64,000 bases of DNA from Blastobasis lacticolella. Lineage: Eukaryota; Arthropoda; Insecta; Lepidoptera; Blastobasidae. The stretch spans positions 186,001 to 250,000 of the forward strand of contig LR990055.1 of assembly GCA_905147135.1 (NCBI GenBank). Direction: 5' to 3'. A program made the position numbers and the translations under genes. How positions within the stretch are numbered: the stretch's first letter is position 1; every line of letters starts with the position of its first letter. Positions 25,694 to 37,199 of the stretch are shown one piece after another. The notes under the pieces were generated by a model that saw nothing but the letters and a program-made list of their open reading frames with translations, made no database searches and was not told the origin of the DNA.

Positions 25694-26149
25694 AAAGGGG
25701 CGCCTGAGCGTTCAATAGTAATTCGATAAATCAATCGCGGCATCCCAACGCCCGTACAAAGGGATTGTTGTGTCTACTCCTCGAGACGGCCGCCACTCGC
25801 CCGCAATTTGATCTCTTGATAACGGCACTTAGATTTTATTGCGTTGTTATTTGCCATTTGGGCGTAGCTTTGTCACCTGTCAAGGAGATAGCATTAACGG
25901 CAGCGGAACGGTTGGCAGTGATGGTGATTGGGTTGGAAAATTTAGAAAATATGGTGTCCGGCAGAGTAAAACGTAGAGCCATTCCTATCCACTGACACCT
26001 GTCATAAAAATTTGTTTCAGCATGTCGTGACAAGCAAGGATGAAGTCACTGCAGCCGTATTGTCTGTCAAAAGTAAGACCAGTCGGTGGGCTTAATGGTC
26101 TTTCTCCCCAACATATAAAATACCTAATTTGCGGTACATCAGGAGACAC

Positions 26150-26470
26150 TGACAGATCACACTAGCGGCGTAACGCGCCTTAAAAAGAAGGATGGCACAA
26201 TTAGACCCATTGCCGTAGGGTGTACTTGGCGCCGTAGCGTCCAAAATCTGTTGTTGGCATGCGTTATCCACTCCTATGGACTACTTTATCCTTTGCTGCC
26301 GTCCACGAAACCCGCATCTTTCTAGTACAAAACGGAGGTGAAGTGTTGCTGAAAGTGGACGTGAAAAGCGCCTTAAATTCTACAGAATTGTCTACAGACA
26401 GGGGCGCTCTTACTGATCGAAATAACAAAGGAAACCCTTTCATTTATAACTACAATGGGAATATAAATTA
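26150..26470 (+). pseudogene. Reverse transcriptase fragment of an unassigned retroelement
   Basis: TRLKKKDGTIRPIAVGCTWR, then a decayed stretch, then HETRIFLVQNGGEVLLKVDV and KSALNSTE. KKDG-RPIAVG and LLKVDVKNAFNSIER are RT blocks 1 and A of a non-LTR-like family different from those elsewhere in the window. Stops and an internal deletion. Confidence 0.6.
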
Positions 26471-26892
26471 TTATTATTTATAAAAACAAGCACTCAACCA
26501 AACATGAAGATCAAAGTAGTAGTAACAGTAATATCTGCCTAATGGAGCTAATACATTTCGCAAGTGACTTTAGATGCATTGGTGCGGGTTCGTTGCACGT
26601 GCCATGCATACCTACCGGCTGGCGTCGTCCCCCGAGACCACAGCCAGCCAAGAACAAAGGGTAATTACACATTAACATTGATTAATGAGGAATGAAAGGA
26701 AAGGGGAGACAAGCAGTGCTCCGGTACGCTCTTGATGTTGATTACACTTTTCCGGGGACGCCAGTTTTGGTTGAAAATATTTGTTTGTTTACCTTTGTAA
26801 CGGATTGGGTAAGTTACGATGGCAACCAGGGGATCGAGAAATGCAAATACAAATAGGCAATGTAGGACTATGGACTGTACTAATTTATGAGA

Positions 26893-27095
26893 TTAATAAA
26901 TATATGCTTGGACAAATTCACAGAGCGCTATCTATTGTCAAAGAAAGCAAAGCTTCCATTATAGGTGTTAGATAACACCCAGAAACGTAACATAACTTAA
27001 AATTAAATTTATGCTCGCCTGGGAATAGAACCCGGTACCTGTGCATGGCAGACGGCATGTTAACCAACTGAACCACTCAGGTCATCAATGTAATT
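26893..27095 (-). mobile_element. SINE family 1, old diverged copy
   Basis: GACAAATTCACAGAGCGCTA at the tail, AACACCCAGAAACGTAACA in the body, and GGGAATAGAACCCGGTACCT and AACTGAACCACTCAGGTCAT in the head. Internal deletion of about 50 bp. Confidence 0.75.
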
Positions 27096-27385
27096 TATTT
27101 TAATACTTCATTCTCATCTCAGGTTATTAACACTCGTAAAATGAAATGAGTAAACCACGTCGCGCGGAGTGGCATTACGTGATTTCCAAAGGTACGTGCA
27201 GGCAGCTTCCGCTATCTCAGCTGCGCCGTATGTGGAGTGCGTAACAGGTAGGTAGTGTACATTTATTATCACTAGCTTTTGTGTGCGACTTCTCGTTCAA
27301 TTCGGTTATTTGTATCAGCAGGAAGCACATTGCAGTTTTGCGATACATTTAGAATAACAGCAGGGTAGTAGGGCAGAGCAATCCA

Positions 27386-27649
27386 TTTTTCGGTGAATGG
27401 CAGATTCCGGTAGTGACAGATTCTGCTAATGACAGATTCTGGCAATGATAGAATCGACAGAATGAGGATAGGTTTAAGTAGGTAGTGATGTCAATTTATC
27501 TATATTTAGTTCAAAATAAACTGTCAAAAAGTTTCAACGAAATTCAATTTACTGTTGAACTGTCTTTTGTCTTTTTAAGAATCCGCTATTGCCAGAATCT
27601 ACCATTGAAATAATCTGCTATTTCCAGAATCTGCCATTCACCGCAAAAA
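27386..27649. mobile_element. Foldback element with subrepeated inverted arms
   Basis: Left arm TTTTTCGGTGAATGGCAG and right arm (complement) TTTTTGCGGTGAATGGCAG. Each arm is about 65-70 bp and is made of three diverged ~20-bp units of the type AATGGCAGATTCTGG. About 120 bp of unrelated AT-rich DNA separates the arms. No coding capacity. Confidence 0.7.
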
Positions 27650-27949
27650 GGAGAACAACGTGATAAACCTACGTTCACCGAAGTAGATCGTTTCGTCAGA
27701 TGGTTAGTTTCCTTAGCTTTCGTTAGATTCTTGGCAGCACAGTAGAATGTAGCACTAACCCCACCATCTCCTTAATTAAATCAAAAGCATAATTAAACCT
27801 GTGACGCTTCTATGGCTGTGAGTGAAATGAAAATGCTGCAGTGGAGGTGCGGCGCCGGCATTACACGACTCGACCGAGTAACTAATACATTCGCGGTAGC
27901 TTTGTCGAGAGAGATATCGCAATAACTTAGAAGTTGCTTGCGCTGGTTT

Positions 27950-28171
27950 GCAAAAGAAACGTGCAAAAAGAAAACTTGCACGACCTCATTCCGCCGGCCT
28001 CTTTCCGCCATCGAGAAACGCGATCCGGCCAACGTTCCATCCTTATGTCGTGGATCTTCCAGCTATCCGCACGAGCCGCTTTGGTTTAACCTTTATAATG
28101 GGTACGGCTAAGGAATCACACACGTTGCCTGCGTATGTGTTCCCTGATCATTATAATCTGGATGCATTTTT
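27950..28171 (+). pseudogene. Jockey-type LINE RT C-terminus (left part)
   Basis: The plus strand reads HSAGLFPPSRNAIRPTFHPY, VVDLPAIRTSRFG and HTLPAYVFPDHYNLDAF, the terminal blocks of another LINE family. The coding sequence stops at 28171 where the minus-strand LINE begins, and resumes at about 29296 on the far side. Confidence 0.75.
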
Positions 28172-28296
28172 TTTATATACTACTAAGGTGGCAATCAAGC
28201 TTACGGCCTGCCTGATGGTAAACAGTCACCGTAGCCAATGGACGTTTGCAATACCAGGGGCATCACCCACGCATTGTCGACCCCGTAAAAACCTTT

Positions 28297-28611
28297 TTAC
28301 CCCTTCCTTGAAGAACTCCTCCACTCATTCCACAACCTTAGTGTGCGTGGGAAAAAGTTCCTTTGGAACCGCACAGTAGGCGACCAATTTGGCCGAGCGG
28401 TGCGATGATAGAATGTAGCTGTAGGCATCATGTCAAACAGTTCTTCAGAACAAAGACCGGTGTACAAGCGGTAGAACACACAAAAGGAGGCGAAATCCCT
28501 CCGCTGGCTCAGCGGCTCAATACCACTTGTGAGCATAGTATCATCGACAATTCTCTGCTGATAAAGCTGATATGCCGGTGCTCCCGCCCGTAGATGGGAG
28601 CAATACTCCAA
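28297..28611 (-). pseudogene. Jockey-type RT, C-terminal part after the insertion
   Basis: Resumes as LEYCSHLRAGAPAYQL and continues IVDDTMLTSGIEPLSQRRDF, CVFYRLYTGLCSEELF and HRTARPNWSPTVRFQRNFF. It lacks some residues compared with usual family members but is clearly the same ORF as at 28850-29299. Confidence 0.83.
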
Positions 28612-28613
28612 AT

Positions 28614-28841
28614 TTTTTTTTTTTGCGAACTACGCAAACGAAATGGGCACCCTCCGTTATAGCGGTTGGGAGGGAGGAGGTGAACTCTCATGAATACCAG
28701 CCGGCCGGCCGGACTGGTTATGCACGACTCGCCTAAAAAGGACCTAGCACGTATGCGCTAAACACCCCCTGGGAGCACCTGTAGCCGGAAGGGCTTTTCA
28801 GGTTTCATCGGATGCGACACCCCTTAGGGACGGGGTGCGCT
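28614..28841 (-). mobile_element. 228-bp poly(A)-tailed SINE-like element inside a LINE
   Basis: Bounded by the 7-bp duplication TCCAAAT (28607-28613 and 28842-28848). It ends on the minus strand in about 12 A, and starts GCGCACCCCGTCCCTAAGGG. The second copy at 45667-45890 shares the GGGCACCCTCC, AACTCTCATGA and CTTCATCGGA-like blocks. No A/B-box promoter was recognised, so it may be a 5'-truncated LINE tail rather than a true SINE. Confidence 0.78.
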
Positions 28842-28849
28842 TCCAAATG

Positions 28850-29299
28850 GGGCCTGACTTGAGCCTTATATAGGAGAAGCCGTTGCCCCGGCTTAAAGTA
28901 CTGCTTCGATCTATTAAGCACACCCAGCTTTTTAGATGCGAGCTTGACCTTTTCTTCCAGATGACTGCGAAACTGGACGTCACTGGAGATGTCGACACCA
29001 AGGATATGTATGCTCTTAGAGATGATAAGCGGCGTATCCTGGAACTGAGGAGCTACAACGAATGGAGTTTTATTGGCGGTGAACGCGCATACTTGTGTCT
29101 TAGTGGGGTTAAATTGGACTAGATTTAGTCGTCCCCAATCGGAGATATTAGACAAAGTACTCTCGACTACAAGTATTTCGCGACTTTCCTCCACTATGGC
29201 ACGAGGGATATTATCACGACTCGTATAAAAGGCGTCTCCAGTACTGTCATCCGCATAGCAATGAATGCCGTCAAGGGACAGCATATCATTGGCTTTCAA
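28850..29299 (-). pseudogene. Jockey-type RT, YADD to thumb
   Basis: Begins at the catalytic HCYADDSTGDAFY block, continues through SDWGRLNLVQFNPTKTQVCA to YFKPGQRLLLYKAQVRPHLE, where the coding sequence is interrupted at a target site shared with the 28614-28841 insertion. No native start codon; 5'-truncated by retrotransposition. Confidence 0.85.
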
Positions 29300-29345
29300 C
29301 GCTAGAGTTAATATGCTGTTCCTAGACAGGCATGTTCCATCTTAC
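29296..29345 (+). pseudogene. Same LINE RT C-terminus (right part)
   Basis: AFNARVNMLFLDRHVPSYR then TAA directly continues the NLDAF left at 28168, proving that the 1.1-kb minus-strand LINE interrupted this ORF. Confidence 0.75.
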
Positions 29346-31084
29346 CGCTAATTGAGATGGCGGCAAGGCTACTCCAATAAAAAAAAAGTGGACGAAGAAG
29401 AATAGTAGAATGAACTATGGCAGAAGCCGGTATAGATCGCTAGGATGATGATGGAGATCTAAATGATTCTTAGGCAACATCCAAGAAGGAATACCTGAGG
29501 GTTTGATGCCCTTGTTAGAAAGGGTGTATAGAGTGTACGTACAGATCTCAGGTGTGAAATTAAGTATTTAGAAGATATTAATTATGGTGGCCTAGCATTT
29601 TATTGAAAACAAAGGGTCTATAGCTTAATGAAATTAAAAATAGGGCCCATTAGTTAAATATAAATAGCTATTTATTCAGGAAAGGAGAAGCACATTCAAA
29701 AACAACAGATTAGATCAAATTAGATAAGTTATTTATATTATAGGATAGGTAATAATAGCAAACAAAATAACATGGGGAACATAACAATATATTCTAAACA
29801 TAACATAACATGGCAAAATACATATTTAAATATTTATCCTTAAATGAAGGACAGCGGGGACATAGCATGAAAATTTACACAAATAAATCGATTACAAGTC
29901 AGCAATAGGCACCAAAGTAATACAATGCAAGTTTATACTTAACTCTGTGTCTGGTCTGGAGCAAAAAGGGTTTATACAGTCAACATTTAAACGGAAATCG
30001 GTTACATTTCAACTAATTACAGCACGTTATAATAATTCTAGTGAACTATGAAATATTGTGTAAAGATACAAACCAAAAACATCGAAATAACTCTTAAAAC
30101 TATTTTTAATAATTATAAGATAAATTACATATTTAGAAACCTAACTTTTAGTTAATTAGTACATTAAGTACTCCAAGATTAAACATCGTTCAGGAATCTC
30201 TTACATTCGTTCACAAATGTTTATGATTTTATTTGGCAATATTATTTATTAATAATTACGATAGTTTTACCTTTAAATAACAATTGAAAATAGACTATAA
30301 TACCATATAATATAACACCCTCAACAATAAACAACCTCTGGTATACACTGGTATAGATTCTTAAAATAATTTTATCCACCATTTAACCTGATGATAAATG
30401 ATATTGTCATTAATTTCAAATGAAAGCTTTAATATTTGGACTAGATAACTGATTCCTCTACCTATTTTATAAGATACTTTAGAAGCACCTATGGTTCAAT
30501 ACTAAATAATGTTCAACATACATTATTTTGATTTGATTGATTGATTTGATTTACTTTTCATGTTGAATTTCTGCAAATTCATGAATTTGAATATATTCTA
30601 TTTTAATAGAAAACCACTCAGTCTATCGGAATTCGGAATAATGATTTGATTTGCAATTTCTAGTTTGATATATACATGAATTCAGGCCTTCGTATCGTGC
30701 TCGTCTAGACAGATAAATAAGATGTTGACATGAAAGAGAATTACGCTCAACACTCCGCAACAGACTTGCTATTCTATTATGTTTTGGACGTAAGAGGCTT
30801 GTTTAGACGAAACGACAAACTTAGTTTTTTTGTGACCCTCTCTCTGTGACAAATATGGGGTATTAAGAGACCCTCAAGTCAACAACCTGGTTATTAGCAG
30901 TGACACTTGCGTAGCCGTGTGCTTTAGACAATTATTCAATGACGAAAAAACTACTTTTTAGAGGACTGAGCATACGGTCAAATAATGCGTGTATTACTTA
31001 CTATTATTAAAATTGGTTTTATTAAATGGCTGTTAAATCACTTAAAAATGTATTTCTTTATTTATTTATTTTTCAGTTTATTGT
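29346..31084. other. AT-rich spacer without recognised features
   Basis: Very AT-rich (29560-30680 especially). No coding or repeat signature recognised apart from simple runs of TTGATTTGATT near 30535. Confidence 0.4.
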
Positions 31085-31806
31085 ACACTAGCGATCCGCC
31101 CCGGCTTCGCACGGGTACCACTACGGGTACACGGGTTACTTTCAAGCGAAAATTATTTGATTCCGCACACGACTCTTGACATTGACTCCCCTCCCGTACC
31201 CCGTGCTGCCTAGATAGCCGAGCGGACTGAGCGGCAAACACGCGACTTTTTTCTAATATTCACATTTTTAAACTCGTGATATCTTTCGAATGGAATGTCT
31301 GAATTGAATAATTCAAAAAGTTATATAAAGGTATTGAAGCAGTCGTGAATATGAAGTAATTGATTTTGATAAGGATTAATACCAAGGTACAAATAAAGAG
31401 CGTTTTTTAGCGGCGGCATTTCAATTAAATTTTGAAAATAAAAAAAGTTGTTGTAGTGACATAACTACAATAGTTGGACATATGCTACCGCGGAGTTTTT
31501 TGTAGACATTATGATGTTCTTCAATATTGTTGTACATTATTTTGTTCTATCGCTAATAGTTTCGGCAGCGCATTCGACGAAAGACATTTTAAGACTCATT
31601 TTTCTACACCTTTGGTTACATTGTTCAAATTTTACCAAGGATCCCTAATTTTTTTCAAAATGAAATGTAGCCTATGTCAAATTGGAAGAATGTAGCATTC
31701 TATTGGTGAAAGAATTTTTTAAATCGGCCCAGTACTTTTTGAGCCTATTCATTACAAACATACAAAAATAGGTACAAATCTTTCCTCTTTATAATATTAG
31801 TGTAGA
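31085..31806 (+). repeat. Long non-coding dispersed repeat (Helitron- or SINE-like)
   Basis: Starts GCGATCCGCCCCGGCTTCGC near 31091 and ends with CAAATCTTTCCTCTTTATAA then TATTAGTGTAGAT, the start and end of a very common lepidopteran repeat. TACACTA (31084-31090) and TAGTGTA near the right end are inverted copies. No protein. Class uncertain. Confidence 0.5.
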
Positions 31807-32040
31807 TATGACGAAAAATACTTATAACAAACACTGAAAAATACAGAGATATAGATGACACAACTGGCGCTACTTATTTCTTAGAAGAAATCTCTTCCAG
31901 CAGGCCTATCAAAGAGATATGTGATAAATAGTCGAAGATCAGACATGCACAATATTTAACTAAATATACATACACATAACCTTATATAATAAACTACATA
32001 TACCAATACATAACACAGATACCTATAAATTGTCTATAGT

Positions 32041-32495
32041 CATTGTACCCCGCATTTTCAGGAACTAAGAGAGAGATAGTGCTCTTTCACACGTTTCTTA
32101 AAAATACCGATAGATTTACTATCGCGTATCACATACGGCAGAGAGTTCCACAACCTTGCAGCATGAACAGTGAAGGAGTAGGAATAGAAATCGGAATGGT
32201 GAGGAGGTATTGCTAATGGGGTTCGTACACTGGGACGACAATGTTTGTCTAGTGGACGGGAGAAATGAAAACGTTCAGAGAGATATAAAGGAGCGGACGG
32301 GTTATAAAGGATATTACAAAGAGTGGAAAGGATGTGAGCATTCCTACGTAGTCGAATTGGGAGCTACTTGAGTTGGGATCGATATCTTGAGACATGGTCG
32401 TACTTGCGTAAGCCAAAAATGAAGCGTATGCATAAGTTTTGAAGTCGCTCTAGCTTACTCAAAAGCTCCTCAGTGGCATCCAGATAGCAACAGTC
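32041..32495 (-). pseudogene. Jockey-type LINE RT C-terminus
   Basis: Minus strand: CYLDATEELLSKLERLQNLC, FGLRKYDHVSRYRSQLK, stop, then LPIRLRRNAHILSTLCNILY, SERFHFSRPLDKHCRPSVRT and ARLWNSLPYVIRDSKSIGIF, ending FKKRVKEHYLS. No methionine is available in frame, so this segment is easy to miss. One stop (TAG, near 32367) breaks it. Confidence 0.75.
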
Positions 32496-32499
32496 CTTT

Positions 32500-32590
32500 A
32501 TACCACTAAGGTGGAAACAAGCTACCAGATGGTAAGCAGTCACCGTAGCCTATGGACGTTTGCAATACTAGGCTTAGCTGCTAGGTTAAT
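32500..32590 (-). mobile_element. LINE 3' UTR fragment
   Basis: TTTATACCACTAAGGTGG and AGATGGTAAGCAGTCACCGT, same family as 28190. It abuts the 32041-32495 RT fragment, consistent with insertion next to it. Confidence 0.7.
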
Positions 32591-32794
32591 ATTAAGCTCT
32601 ACAACATCGTTTCAACAAGGACATCAACCCTGCAAAAACACAGGTAAGCTTCACTGCTTGTGTAGACAAGATGAGCGCAATCTTTCAGCGGTGCGCACGC
32701 AACTTCCCAAATTGTTACACTGTTCTGCCGTGGTGTGATTCCTACAGTACATTTAAGAATTAGTGGAACGTGTCGGTATTGGCTTCAAAATAAT

Positions 32795-32965
32795 TGCAAA
32801 TGCTGTCCATCGGCGGAGGTGATCACTTATCATCAGGTGACCAGCTTGCTCGTTTGCTTCCATTAATATCATAAATGCGAAAGTTTGTGTGTGTGTTTGT
32901 GTATGTGTATGTGTATTTTATTTTTATTTTATTTATTTGGAAGGTCAACAGCTTACAATTTACAT
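32795..32965 (+). mobile_element. LINE 3' tail followed by TG-rich repeat
   Basis: GGCGGAGGTGATCACTTATC, ATCAGGTGACCAGCTTGCTC, then ATCATAAATGCGAAAGTTTG and a (TG)n/(TATG)n run, a dispersed lepidopteran repeat start also seen near 6006. Confidence 0.55.
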
Positions 32966-33164
32966 AAAAACAGTAATATAAAACAATCAAAAGCAAATTA
33001 TAAATCTTCTCCAATATGTAAAAATAAGCTTACGTTACAAGTAATATAACCACTCTCCCGAAAATAACAAGTATGTTTGTTAGGTACTTCTTCACGCCTA
33101 AACGGATGAATGAATAGAGAACTCGCTATGTTGTCGATTTGCGTAGATATAAAGGGTATTTGGA

Positions 33165-33310
33165 TCATACTCATTTTAACCCCCAGCGAAAAAAGAGGGG
33201 TGTTGTCTTGTGTGTTGTTGGTGTAGGGGGTGGGAGTTTGACGTGTGTATCTGTGTGTCTGTCCGTGGCATCGTTGCTTTCGAATGGATGGACCGAAAAA
33301 AATAAAACTA
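33165..33310 (+). repeat. Dispersed repeat fragment
   Basis: TTTTAACCCCCAGCGAAAAA, GTTTGACGTGTGTATCTGTG, GAATGGATGGACCGA. Best preserved head of the family listed at 1200. Confidence 0.55.
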
Positions 33311-33594
33311 TATACCTACTGTCATGAAGAGCCAGTCGGTTCCCGAGACTGTACAACCAGTCTCAAGGACGCCAGCACAATATCTTGATCAACTTGACTT
33401 CTGCAACGGTATTAGGAGGTACCTGAACCTAATGACTGGCGACCTCGTTACGGTGTTGAAGGTCTAGTTTAAAAGTACGAAACGTTCACCCGTATTGTGT
33501 TACCGGCGTGCGTTGCTTGATTTTTGTTATCGGTCTCGGAAGCACGCTGCCGCTATACCGGGTAAAAATAATAAATAATATACTGGTAAAAAAA

Positions 33595-33800
33595 ATCATC
33601 ATATCAACTGGAAGACTCCCACTGCTGGGCATAGACCTACCCCTGAGATCTCCACAAAGGCATGTTTTGTGCCTTCCGCATCCAACTGGGACCTTAACCA
33701 GGTCGTCGTCCAGGTCGTATGAGGTCGTTTGTGGAGGGCCTAACACGGTGTGCCTTCTGGTATGTGGTCGCACTTGAGAACTTTACTGCTTCCTCGGCCA
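33595..33800 (-). mobile_element. RTE LINE 3' end fragment
   Basis: Shares CCCACTGCTGGGCATAGACC, the CACAAAGG and CAGGTCGTCGTCCA blocks and the CTTGAGAACTTTACTGC block with the 52-kb RTE, same orientation. Starts at a CATCATAT remnant of the tail. Confidence 0.85.
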
Positions 33801-34304
33801 AACAAAAAGAAATAATGCCTCCCAAACAAGTGTTTCGAGTGTCCAGTCCCGAGAGTCTCAAAGTAAACAATTATCCTAAACTAGTTCCATATGGGTCTTA
33901 CGCTTAATCCGGGTGTCCTCTACGTGCGAGTGTTTTGTCCGGCTGCGACCCGGTAATCCGGGTGGCCGAGCCGCGAGATTTACGTTAGCCCGGCGGCTTC
34001 CTGAAACCACAGCATAAAGAATCACAGCGGAAGAACTTGAAACGACTGAAACGTGTTTCGTAATTATGATACACGAGTACCAATGAAAATATAATGCTTC
34101 ATGGTAAGTATTGGCTTTTAATTTTGACATTTTCTATTGTAAATAGAGACAGAAGTAGACAATTTATCCGTTCCCGAATGGAATTCCACCATTTTCACAA
34201 TCTAAGACATGAAGGGCCGACCTGAGACAGAGAGGGAGATTGTAAATGGATGGAGTCATAGTAAATAATCTAACTGACAGATACTTTAAAAACTCAGACA
34301 ATTC

Positions 34305-34470
34305 AACATACTATACTCAAGTATTTCTTAAACTGCTAAACCGATTTTAATGAAACACAGCTAAAACCATCTCGACTGAACTAACAAACCGCATCGAAAT
34401 CAGTCTATTCGTTCGGGTTTTAAATGCTACAGACACACTAATGCCCATAACATCTCTCTTTTTGCGTCGG
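34305..34470 (-). repeat. Dispersed repeat fragment
   Basis: AACTGCTAAACCGATTTTAA, AAACCATCTCGACTGAACTA, GCTACAGACACACTAATG, then CTTTTTGCGTCGGTGGTC: complement of the family at 1200 and 33165. Confidence 0.55.
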
Positions 34471-35379
34471 TGGTCAAAAAGCAATAAAGTTAATATAAGT
34501 TATGACAATTGAATGCCATTGCCATATAAGTGTAAAATTAAAAAAAAAAAAAATTTCTTTATTGATTAGGACATATAATATCTCTTTCAATCGTCAAGTT
34601 GAAGTGCATACTGCCTATTAGTTATACTGCTTATGTTCCGTATGCTATGCTGCAGCCTATCACATCGCACTCCCGGCCCACTGCCAAGAGTTACATCGAG
34701 CGGAGATATTATAGCGCTCGTGTTTTTGGCGGTTGTATTATAGGCTTGCTGAGTAGTATCTATACAGGTGATAATTGCTTACGGCCCACGTAAAACATCG
34801 TACAGCGTCTGTTTCGTGGAAGTAAGTCTCATTCTACAACCTTGTATACATCTAAATCGTTGTATGTAATAATGGTTATTTGTATTCTTCTTCTAAAGCA
34901 TCATCATAATTATAAAATTGATGTTTTTATTTCTGTGACATGTTAAAATATTTAGCCACAGATTCAATTTGAGGCTCAAATGCTTATTGTATTGCCTAGA
35001 GTGGCCTAGAGGAATTAGTTAGGTAGTCAGTCATATCTCAAGGCAACAGGCGTGTACTCAAACACTGGCGTCGCATTTGCTCCCAATAGGTCGCTGATGT
35101 CGTAGCTACAAACATGGTCTCGGAAATCCTCACGACAAGGTCAAGAATTCGCACCTTCCAGCCGCTGACGGCACTGACAAATCGCGCTGTTTACAGCTGC
35201 GGCATTATGCGCACAGTGCGTCACGGCAGCGAGTTAAGTTTGCGTTATCTCAGCACTTTTCCAGCTCCCGCCCCGCCCTCCATTAGCGTGGACTGGGACG
35301 AGTGTCTCAGTTTTTGCCGTCGAGATTTATAGCTGCCATTACGAGCGCTCGCTTTCACTTGCGGGGATGGGTGCGTGCG

Positions 35380-35612
35380 CCGTCAGCGCCGCGTGAGCCG
35401 CGTACGCCGCGTACGCCGCTTGCGCCGCGCTCGCCGCCCGCGTACACCGCGTACCATTCAGGTGCAGAACCGACACCAGCTCATGACGTGCGTGTGTGTG
35501 TTTTTCAATGGTACGCCGCGTGAGCCGTGTACGCCTTTCGTGTACACCGCGTACCATTCAGGTATAGCGACACCAGCTCGACACGCACTTGAGTATGCTT
35601 TTCAGTGAAAAT
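35380..35612. repeat. GC-rich duplicated segment with ~9-bp CGTACGCCG units
   Basis: GCCGCGTGAGCCG occurs at 35388 and 35515, and GTACACCGCGTACCATTCAG at 35442 and 35542; GACACCAGCTC follows each. The first copy expands a CGTACGCCG-like minisatellite (about 35396-35440). Arg-rich open frames here are compositional. Confidence 0.6.
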
Positions 35613-36467
35613 GGTCTTATAATACACGTATGCTCACACCCGTTTGTTTAAGAGAATATAGAGGTACCTATATCAATAAAATTTCCTAACTGCACGGCTA
35701 GCACAAGTATTCCCGCGACATAGCACGCACTGCGTGAAATCCTTTGTTTCCTTTTCTCAATACAAGCATGAATTACTTACTCACCTGTCGCGCGCGAGAG
35801 CACACTTGATCTAGCCATACTGGTTTGCCCCTGTAAGACAATTGAATACTCTGTACGACAATCTTAAGAAGAAAGAGTTAAATATATGGTCGGAGTAATA
35901 TTCTTTATTGAAAGAGCTAAATGTATGGTCTACGGAGTAATTACTTTTCAACGATTAACAAATTACTTGTTGGAGTTGTTGGACTCTTCGTAAATAATGT
36001 AAAAGAAAGAAAGACAAACAAAACGAACGAACACTCCCAGCAGGCACACCTATCCATCAACTGTCAGCAAAGTTTTAGATTAACATTGTTCCATTGATAT
36101 TTTGTAAATTTATTATTATAGTTTGGGGAATTTAATGAGTTCTTTCAAGTTTCTCGTTTACAAAGTTGGCCCGGGGATTTCAATTTAGTACGGGTTTTTA
36201 ATTTATATACCTGCCACGGCATCGCACAGGTTCGAAAATGTGAAGCTTGCAATTATAATTATAATTACTACTAATTAGATAATACTATATTATTATGCAT
36301 ACCTTCACCGACGCAAAATGGGAGTTATCGCCGCTATAAATTATGGCTAGACAAGAAGTGAAGCTGTTCAACAGAACAAGAGTACGGGACGTAATCCTAG
36401 ACACACTAAAAGATACGACGGCGACCTAGAAATGCAATACACACCCTCAAACTCGGCATATTGACGA

Positions 36468-36822
36468 CCTGAGTGGTTCAGTGGTCAACATGCCGGTCTG
36501 CCACGCAAGAGGTCCCGGGTTTGATTCCCGGCCGGGCAGAATTTGAAATGATGAATTTTAATTTGCTGATGATTTGCTGGTGTTGGTGGTGTCCATAGGC
36601 GGCGGTGACCACTTTCCATCAGGTGGCCCGCATGCCTGTTTATCTGACGGATAAAAAAAATCGATTATCGATCGGGTCTAAGCGTTCTATGTATAATAAG
36701 TATATATTTAAAAAAAGTATATAAGTAGTTTATCAGTTATCTAGCACCCATAACACAAGCTTTGCTTACTTTGGGGCTAGATGGCGCTGTGTGAATTTGT
36801 CCACGATTATTTATTTATTTAT
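36468..36822 (+). mobile_element. SINE family 1 split by a LINE tail
   Basis: Head CGACCTGAGTGGTTCAGTGG and GGTCCCGGGTTTGATTCCCG; body to AATTTTAATTT near 36563. Then about 110 foreign bases holding GGCGGCGGTGACCACTTTCC, ATCAGGTGGCCCGCATGCC and an A8 run (36653-36660), after which the SINE resumes at GGGTCTAAGCGTTCTATG. Confidence 0.8.
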
Positions 36823-37199
36823 TTATATATCGTGATGTTGCACCAAGAATATACACACACATTTACCCCCATTGATGGAAAATCAAGCTTATTACGCCAG
36901 CAGTCTGGTTTGGTCGCCCGGGACTCGATGTAATCTTCAGAATATGTACCTTTGCAAGCGCGGACGCGCGCCGCCGAGCGCGACCGCCTACGGACGGGAC
37001 TGTTGTTTTTACATTTTCATATTGGAATATTCAGTTATTTTGACTATTTGGCCAGTGCCCCTGTCAAAAAAAAGAAAATGAAGTCAGTCACATCACATCT
37101 ACCCCTTTACACGAATACTTTTCGTTTCAGCTTACAATGCTTTAGTGGCGTTCGACACTATACATGCGTGAAAAGCAACGAAACTGACTAATCATAGAG

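Larger units (their letters stand above)
28172..29295 (-). mobile_element. Jockey-type LINE copy, split by a SINE-like element
   Basis: Minus-strand insertion with its poly(A) end at 28172 and the common 3' UTR signature (CTGATGGTAAACAGTCACCG, near 28213). It carries two coding parts: 29299-28850 (YADDSTGDAFYTSRD, LNLVQFNPTKTQVCAFTANK, ILGVDISSDVQFRSHLE, LLLYKAQVRPHLE) and 28611-28297 (MEYCSHLRAGAPAYQL, FYRLYTGLCSEELFD, NFFPRTLRLWNEW). The gap between them is a 228-bp inserted element. YADD is present, but the upstream RT and endonuclease are gone. Confidence 0.85.

Noticed and set aside
35339..35608. Arg-rich overlapping frames (RVRRVRR type)
   Set aside because: Low-complexity product of CGTACGCCG minisatellite units on both strands.
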